Source: JANMZR01 sp031383555
Lineage (GTDB): Bacteria > Bacteroidota > Bacteroidia > Cytophagales > Spirosomataceae
Assembly: GCA_031383555.1 (NCBI GenBank)
Contig: JANMZR010000076.1
Coordinates: forward strand, 1-20,836
DNA: 20,836 bases
Reading direction: 5' to 3'
This document shows, in pieces, positions 15,622 to 20,836 of the stretch (position 1 is the first letter of the stretch; each line of letters begins with the position of its first letter). The notes under the pieces are model-generated. The model was not told the origin of the DNA, made no database searches, and saw only the letters and a program-made list of their open reading frames with translations. The position numbers and the translations under genes are program-made.

Positions 15622-17136
15622 CTATTGTTTCAACTTATTTTCAAGTACCCAACTTTCTTTATTTGCTTTTTGCCAATTAGTGTAATTAGTAACTCCTGGG
15701 TCAGTTAAATTGTCGATATAATTTCCGATTACAATATCCATATCTCCATCTAAATCAAAATCTGCCTTATCTAGCGTGAGCAATCGGCCATTAAAAGGGC
15801 TTAGAAATTTATAAGGTTTGTATTTGTTATTTCCTAAATTTTTAAAAAAAACAAAATCTTCATGTTTTTTATCATTGAAATCAGGGAAATGAGAAATAAT
15901 GGCAAAATCTTTTTTCGCATCTTGATCAAAATCTTCCACAACAATATTTGAAGCACCATAAATAGGGTAAAACCATGCTAGTTTGAATTTTGAATTTCCT
16001 AAATTTTTATAAATTCGAATCCCGTGATAATTTTTCAATTGAGATGAAATATCCGCATTGTCACCATTAGTTATTAAAATGTCTTGAAGTCCATCATTGT
16101 CAATATCTTCAATTTGCATATTATTTAATCCAAAACTTGATGGAAACTTTGAAATTGATTTTTCTTCAAAATTAAAATTACCTTTATTATAAAAAATCAA
16201 AAGCTCTTCTTTGGCTTGTGACATGGCCACCACAATATCCAGTTTCCCGTCATGGTTTATATCCACAAATTTTGCTTTGCAAGCACCTGGGTAATCTTTT
16301 AAAATAATTTTTTTATAGCCTTTACTGTTACTTATATGCAAACTTAGCTGCCCTAAATAGTCGCCAAATTCACAAATAATAAAGTCAGGTTTATTATCCA
16401 AATTTAAGTCTGTAATATCCATATTTACAGGCCTAATTAAGCTATCGATAGCTATACTCTGGTTTTTAATTTCAAAATTATACTCAATAATACTTCCTTT
16501 TGGCAAATTGCTCGGCTTTGTATTTCGTATATTTAGCAAGTAAAGTTTATCATTAAAAATATGAACATCAGAGGCTGAAATTTTTGAAATTTTCTTTGAA
16601 TTGTTTCCTAACATATCTGTTTGCCATGTGCCAAAATCTTCAAAGCTCTTGATAAGGAATTTCTCTTTTGGAAAGGTTTTAAATAAAATATTTTGAGTAC
16701 TTAAACTTTTACGCTTTATATTTTTAATGGCAAATAAATTAAAGTTTGTATCAGGCGAAATACTCCTTTTTTGGGGATATGGTTTTGCTGGAGCGTTATT
16801 TTCATAGTATTTCACAATTCTCAGCATCATTTCTTCAGAAATTACGGGATCTTCAGGGAAAAATTTTCTATTAATCAATTCTTTAACCTCTTCAGCGTCA
16901 AGCCCTTGATATGGATAACCCCATTTGAAACCCATTCGAGTGGCCATGTTTGGTAATACTTTATTGGTCCATATTTTTTTTGTTAATAAAGCTGGGTCTG
17001 GAAATTGATGGCAGGATCCGCAATAAACTTTTGCCATATCTTCACCTTTCTTTTTGATTTTGGCATCATTGTTTTGGTTACAACTTGAAATAGTCGTGCA
17101 TAAAATTAAAAAAGCAATTACTATCCTAAAAATCAT
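15622..17136 (-). CDS. c-type cytochrome / FG-GAP repeat fusion lipoprotein
   Basis: 504 residues. A lipoprotein signal ends TISSC (Cys19). A short cytochrome c-like part (~30-115) carries the single heme motif CGSCH (Cys39, Cys42, His43), with Met64 or Met68 (VLPNMATRMG) as possible sixth ligand. The remainder (~190-490) is a beta-propeller-like run of FG-GAP/VCBS repeats with calcium-loop motifs such as DLNLDNKPD (~243), DINHDGKLD (292), DIDNDGLQD (344), DFDQDAKKD (402) and DFDLDGDMD (459). A heme group would be attached in the periplasm by a cytochrome c maturation system not seen here. Role unknown: electron transfer tied to an envelope-anchored propeller is inference. It lies 45 nt downstream of the large FG-GAP/ASPIC gene on the same strand, so the two likely share a transcript. 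Confidence 0.82.
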   Translation of the reverse strand: MIFRIVIAFLILCTTISSCNQNNDAKIKKKGEDMAKVYCGSCHQFPDPALLTKKIWTNKVLPNMATRMGFKWGYPYQGLDAEEVKELINRKFFPEDPVISEEMMLRIVKYYENNAPAKPYPQKRSISPDTNFNLFAIKNIKRKSLSTQNILFKTFPKEKFLIKSFEDFGTWQTDMLGNNSKKISKISASDVHIFNDKLYLLNIRNTKPSNLPKGSIIEYNFEIKNQSIAIDSLIRPVNMDITDLNLDNKPDFIICEFGDYLGQLSLHISNSKGYKKIILKDYPGACKAKFVDINHDGKLDIVVAMSQAKEELLIFYNKGNFNFEEKSISKFPSSFGLNNMQIEDIDNDGLQDILITNGDNADISSQLKNYHGIRIYKNLGNSKFKLAWFYPIYGASNIVVEDFDQDAKKDFAIISHFPDFNDKKHEDFVFFKNLGNNKYKPYKFLSPFNGRLLTLDKADFDLDGDMDIVIGNYIDNLTDPGVTNYTNWQKANKESWVLENKLKQ

Positions 17137-17181
17137 TTTTAAGTTAAATTTTGAAAAATATTTGTTTTAAAAATTTTTGAA

Positions 17182-20100
17182 TTAGTCAATTACTCTCGTT
17201 TTTTGATTTTTATAATTATAAAAAATCACTTGTTTGAAATTTTTACACCAATTCAAATTTCTTGGTTCTTGACTTGCAAAAGTATTGCCCCAATAAAATT
17301 CTCTTTTTTGAGTTTTACCAGTTGTGAATAAAATTTTTGCAAAAACCTCTTCATTTGATATTTTAATGGTTTTTATAAAATCAGTTTTGGGTTTAAACAT
17401 TACCAATGAATCTTTATTTTGAGTGGCAAGTATCAATTCCTTTTTACCAATATTTATTTTTGAAATAGCTTTTGCATCCTTTGGAACAATAAAATGGCTT
17501 TCATTTAGTGTAACTGATTTGAAAACATTTTGGCCTAAATTTTTTAAAACTAATCCAAAAAAGGCATCTGCATGGCCTTGAAGCAATTCCATTCCATAAT
17601 CGTTGCCAACTAACAAAACGTCAATAAGACCATCGTTATCATAGTCATAAGGCATTGTACCATACACAGGAGCGTATTGAGCTTCCTTTGGTAACTGAGT
17701 CATTTTAAAACGCCCCTTACCTAGGTTTTCAATAATGCTGCTATACATCCAATTAGCTTTTTTTATTTGTGCCCCTTCCAGTTCATCTTTCGTGAAAATA
17801 TCCTGAACGGTAGCCTCGCCATATTGCCCGTAGGTATTAAATTTTGCTCTGAAAAGATTTGATTGTTTAATCATATCGTCACGGCTATGATAAAAATATT
17901 CATGTCTTTTGCCAAGCGAATCAGGCCAAAAGCATGATATAAGCGGATCCATCAATTTATTATTATCAAAATCTTTGGCATACATAGTGATAGGTTCCTC
18001 TTCGGTTCCTTTAAAAAAAGTATTTATTCCCAAGTTGCCAGCTACATAATCAATATCTCCATCGTTGTCATAGTCGGAAGCTGAAAGGCTATTCCACCAG
18101 CCGACTTTATCTGATATACCCGTTTGGTTTGTGATATTTACCAATTTTCTTTCTATATTTTTTAGAAACACTATTGGTTTCCATTCGCCTGCCAATATCA
18201 AATCTATCTTATTATCGTTATCAAAATCAGTCCAAATGGCATCAGAAATCATCCCAATATTGACTAATTCTGGACACCAAAGTTTTGTAATGTCTGTAAA
18301 TTTTGGCTGGTCTTTTACTTTAGTATCGTTTCTTAATAAATAAGATTTATCAGAAAAAGGGTACGCCTTAGGTGTTACACGTGCACCCACAAATAAATCT
18401 AAGTCTCCATCAGCGTCAAAATCTGCAGCTTTTATTGTTCCAGAGCAAGAGGGTATTTTTTCAAGAGCAGTTTCAGAAACCAATAAATTTCCATTGCCAT
18501 CATTTACCAGCAATTGATCATGATGGAGAGCTGAACCCGCTTCATTTTGGTATGAACCTCTAGTAATATAAACATCGTTGTCGCCATCATTATCGGCATC
18601 AAAAATTAATATTCCAGTATTTTCTTCTCTTTGTTTTTCATCAGATTTCAAATTATTTAATTCCTTCCTTGAAAATTTTCCTGACTTATTTTGGAAGTAC
18701 ACAATATCAGGTTTGCGACTGCTTCCCCCAAAAAATACATCGTCTAATCCATCACTATTCAAATCGCCAACAGCCATTGGTGGCGTATACTGGCTCAATT
18801 TATGGGGTAAAGTTTTTTGTAAATTAAAATCGATAAAATCATACTCTTCATGTAAATAATCAAGATTCATTGATTTGGGATCGATTTTGGTAAATATTGG
18901 GTTCTCCTTAATTGTATGATTTGGTGCCAAAATACTTGTTTCATAATTGATTTTCAATACCCTATTGAATTCTGGTTTTTGAACATTGGTTTGCTTACCA
19001 TCTGGCCAGGTAACTATTAATGAATCGACAATTGGTACACCATTCAAACCAAAATGTAATATTGATTCTGGTTTTGATAAATACCCCCTTGCCGATAATA
19101 CTTGTGACATTTGTGATTTTCCTTTTTCATAATAAATACGAACTGTGCTCCCAAAAGCATCCAAATTTTGCTTTGGGCCTTTCAGTTTTACTCTTAAATA
19201 ATTGTTTTGCGATTTGGTTTTTTTGGCAGTTTCTTGACTCGTATTTTTATATAGAAAAGCCTTATCGTTAATGTTATTGGTAATGAGTTCAAGGTCACCA
19301 TCATTGTCAAGGTCGGCATAGGCTGCACCATTTGAAAAAGAGGGCTCAGTAAGTCCCCAGTTTTTTGATTGATCGGAAAAGTTTAATTCACCATTATTGG
19401 CAAAAACAAAATTTGGTATTTTTATTTGTGGAATTGCCTTGTTGAGTTGATCCTTACTAACAATAGAGCCCGCTTGAGATTTTCTAAAAGAGCCAAAATC
19501 GTGGTCAGTTATATCCCTTGGAAAGCCGTTGGCCACAAATAAATCTTTAAAACCATTGTTATCAAAGTCGGCAAATAAAGCGGCCCAGCTCCAATCTGTT
19601 TCTTGAACGCCTGCATAAAAACTCAAATCACTAAATACGGGTAAACCTGTTTTTGGGTTTTTGCCTCGATTTACCTGTAATGTGTTTCTTAAAAACTGAT
19701 ACTCGTATCCATATTGCTCAGTCATTAAATAGTGATTGTAGGCATTGGCATTTAAGAAGAGTTTTTTTCGTTTGTTATAGTAAGGCAACATTTCTGTGGT
19801 GAATATATCCAACAAGCCATCGTTATTGATATCGGCTATGTCACTACCCATTGCTGAATAACTTTGGTGTTTAAACATATCGGCTATTTTATTAGAAAAG
19901 ATATTTTTACCTGATTTATCTTTTTGATTGATATAAATCAAATCGTTAGTCAAATAGTCATTAGCAACATAAATATCCATCAAGCCATCGTCATTAAAAT
20001 CATTTACCAAACTACTATGGCTGTAACCTCTTTCTTTAAAACCTGCTTGGTTGGATACATCTTTGTAAAAAGGATGTCCGAGGGAATCGCTACCGATGTT

Positions 20101-20823
20101 TTCATATAAAATATCTTTGTTGGGTTCAACTGCCAACTTGGTCATATATTGATTGGGAAATTGTGTATCTATAAAATTTACCGCAATAAATAAATCTAAA
20201 TCACCATCCTGGTCAAAGTCAAAAAACTGGGCGTTATCAGAATGTGAGGGATCGTCAATACCATATTCTTTGGCCTTTTCTTCGAATATTGGTCTATTGG
20301 CATTATCGTTACCTTGGTTTTCAAATAGTAAATTTCTCCTTTTTTCAGGATCGGGACTCATTGAATTACAAACATAAATATCGAGCTTTCCATCATTATT
20401 GATATCAATCATGTTTACACCAAAGCTCCATTGGTCACCCTTTTTTTGAGTATTGGATAATTTAGATATTTCTTCAAATTTCAATTCACCCCGATTGAGG
20501 TATAGGTGATTATCTACTTGACTGCCTGTGAAATACAAGTCTTGAAGCCCATCATTGTTCAAATCTCCTACAGCTACTCCGCCGCCATTGAACACAAATT
20601 CATTGTCGAGAATATTCATGGTATCTTTTTCGATAATGGTGTTGGCAAATTCAATTCCTGAATAATTTGAATCTATTATTTCAAAAAGGGTGTTTTCTTT
20701 TTTACATGAAAAAAATAATAAAAGTGGAAAGAGAAAAAAGTAAAGAGATTTTAGATATGAGATTTTAGATTCTAGATTAGAGATTAGAGATAACCTTGAG
20801 AAAATTGAATTTGCCAACACCAT
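17182..20823 (-). CDS. Large FG-GAP/VCBS and ASPIC/UnbV (CRTAC1-like) lipoprotein
   Basis: 1213 residues from the ATG at 20823. A hydrophobic segment (~27-39, LYFFLFPLLLFFSC) ends at lipid-acceptor Cys40. The family start GIEFANTIIEKD ... VFNGGGVAVGDLNNDGLQDLYFTG follows. Calcium-loop FG-GAP repeats run ~80-530 (DLNNDG 87, DINNDG 140, DFDQDGD 202, DFNDDG 275, DINNDG 331, DLDNDGD 504). An ASPIC/UnbV domain (~541-628, LKGPKQNLDAFGSTVRIYY ... VTWPDGKQTNV) separates them from a second set (~685-1065, DLNSDG 687, DADNDGD 742, DFDADGD 801, DYDNDGD 917, DYDNDG 1060). Such proteins are thought to be extracytoplasmic binding or adhesion scaffolds; no catalytic residues are evident. The start is doubtful: the ATG is within a 34-bp inverted copy of codons ~57-67, the signal n-region is made of 7-bp repeats, and no in-frame ATG, GTG or TTG lies between them and the hydrophobic core. 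Confidence 0.85.
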   Translation of the reverse strand: MVLANSIFSRLSLISNLESKISYLKSLYFFLFPLLLFFSCKKENTLFEIIDSNYSGIEFANTIIEKDTMNILDNEFVFNGGGVAVGDLNNDGLQDLYFTGSQVDNHLYLNRGELKFEEISKLSNTQKKGDQWSFGVNMIDINNDGKLDIYVCNSMSPDPEKRRNLLFENQGNDNANRPIFEEKAKEYGIDDPSHSDNAQFFDFDQDGDLDLFIAVNFIDTQFPNQYMTKLAVEPNKDILYENIGSDSLGHPFYKDVSNQAGFKERGYSHSSLVNDFNDDGLMDIYVANDYLTNDLIYINQKDKSGKNIFSNKIADMFKHQSYSAMGSDIADINNDGLLDIFTTEMLPYYNKRKKLFLNANAYNHYLMTEQYGYEYQFLRNTLQVNRGKNPKTGLPVFSDLSFYAGVQETDWSWAALFADFDNNGFKDLFVANGFPRDITDHDFGSFRKSQAGSIVSKDQLNKAIPQIKIPNFVFANNGELNFSDQSKNWGLTEPSFSNGAAYADLDNDGDLELITNNINDKAFLYKNTSQETAKKTKSQNNYLRVKLKGPKQNLDAFGSTVRIYYEKGKSQMSQVLSARGYLSKPESILHFGLNGVPIVDSLIVTWPDGKQTNVQKPEFNRVLKINYETSILAPNHTIKENPIFTKIDPKSMNLDYLHEEYDFIDFNLQKTLPHKLSQYTPPMAVGDLNSDGLDDVFFGGSSRKPDIVYFQNKSGKFSRKELNNLKSDEKQREENTGILIFDADNDGDNDVYITRGSYQNEAGSALHHDQLLVNDGNGNLLVSETALEKIPSCSGTIKAADFDADGDLDLFVGARVTPKAYPFSDKSYLLRNDTKVKDQPKFTDITKLWCPELVNIGMISDAIWTDFDNDNKIDLILAGEWKPIVFLKNIERKLVNITNQTGISDKVGWWNSLSASDYDNDGDIDYVAGNLGINTFFKGTEEEPITMYAKDFDNNKLMDPLISCFWPDSLGKRHEYFYHSRDDMIKQSNLFRAKFNTYGQYGEATVQDIFTKDELEGAQIKKANWMYSSIIENLGKGRFKMTQLPKEAQYAPVYGTMPYDYDNDGLIDVLLVGNDYGMELLQGHADAFFGLVLKNLGQNVFKSVTLNESHFIVPKDAKAISKINIGKKELILATQNKDSLVMFKPKTDFIKTIKISNEEVFAKILFTTGKTQKREFYWGNTFASQEPRNLNWCKNFKQVIFYNYKNQKTRVID
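20623..20656. repeat. Left arm of a 34-bp perfect inverted repeat
   Basis: These 34 bases are the exact reverse complement of the last 34 bases of the window (20803-20836). On the - strand they code for the conserved IEFANTIIEKD segment of the FG-GAP/ASPIC protein, so this arm is the native copy. Identity ends sharply at 20656. Toward the left it may extend beyond 20623, but the other arm is cut by the window edge. Confidence 0.97.
20744..20792. repeat. Seven tandem copies of a 7-bp repeat, consensus NNAGATW
   Basis: Seven contiguous 7-bp units (20744-20792, 49 nt). The four bases AGAT are invariant at unit positions 3-6, the seventh base is T in five units and A in two, and the first two bases vary. 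On the - strand this codes for the LSLISNLESKISYLKS-like n-region of the presumed signal peptide. Because 7 is not a multiple of 3, gain or loss of one unit would shift the frame. Confidence 0.92.
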
Positions 20824-20836
20824 TATCGAAAAAGAT
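20803..20836. repeat. Right arm of the 34-bp inverted repeat (cut by the window end)
   Basis: Exact reverse complement of 20623-20656, with a 146-bp spacer between the arms. It contains the called ATG (20821-20823) of the large FG-GAP gene. Read on the + strand it encodes IEFANTIIEKD again, in a frame open from a stop at 20741 but with no ATG, GTG or TTG in that frame. It is thus not the beginning of a normal divergent paralogue. Confidence 0.97.

Noticed and set aside
18578..18859. + strand ORF of 93 codons within the large FG-GAP gene
   Set aside because: Antisense of the repeat-encoding region, whose DxDxDG codons give open antisense frames.
20744..20792. CRISPR-like array
   Set aside because: Units are 7 bp with no spacers; this is a simple tandem repeat.
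20741..20836. Divergent paralogue of the FG-GAP gene starting at the right edge on the + strand (repeats IEFANTIIEKD)
   Set aside because: The frame has no ATG, GTG or TTG after the stop at 20741, no signal peptide, and the 34-nt identity is perfect and then ends sharply; an inverted copy or artefact fits better.

Overview
The window is AT-rich DNA from a member of the Bacteroidota, most likely a Cytophagia-type gliding or type IX secretion bacterium. The evidence is a complete porP/sprF-gldK-gldL-gldM-gldN cluster, DUF4249 lipoproteins paired with a TonB-dependent receptor that has a carboxypeptidase-like N-terminal domain, FG-GAP/ASPIC lipoproteins, a lack of Shine-Dalgarno sites with A-rich start regions instead, and several TAnnTTTG-like -7 promoter elements. 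A closer taxonomic placement is not possible from the sequence alone.

Layout. Positions 1-1552 hold the 3' end of sucD (TCA cycle) and a DUF4271 membrane protein; a good intrinsic terminator lies over the start of the latter. Positions 1619-2404 encode a HemD-like uroporphyrinogen-III synthase. Positions 2496-8698 hold the T9SS/gliding block on the + strand: an outer-membrane PorP/SprF protein, the lipoprotein GldK, the inner-membrane motor proteins GldL and GldM, and the periplasmic GldN, which forms rings with GldK. A hairpin with a T-run separates gldK from gldL, and a strong 15-bp bidirectional terminator closes the block against the convergent uvrC (8797-10599, - strand).

Positions 10709-15582 form a probable outer-membrane uptake operon. 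It has two tandem paralogous DUF4249 lipoproteins, both apparently starting at TTG, followed after 8 nt by a TonB-dependent receptor. Positions 15622-20823 hold two co-directional - strand lipoproteins built from calcium-binding FG-GAP/VCBS repeats. The upstream one is a 1.2-kresidue CRTAC1-like protein with a central ASPIC/UnbV domain. The downstream one joins a c-type cytochrome motif to FG-GAP repeats.

The most unusual part is the right end. A seven-copy tandem repeat of a 7-bp unit lies in the presumed signal-peptide region of the large FG-GAP gene, and the last 34 bases of the window are a perfect inverted copy of 20623-20656. The called ATG sits inside that inverted copy, so the gene start is doubtful: the structure could be a fold-back chimera or contig-end artefact, or a real invertible segment. 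No mobile element, CRISPR array, tRNA or rRNA was seen. No protein here shows a T9SS C-terminal sorting domain. The T9SS core is a known system; I see no clear new multi-gene system. The least understood parts are the cytochrome/FG-GAP pair and the DUF4249-receptor operon.
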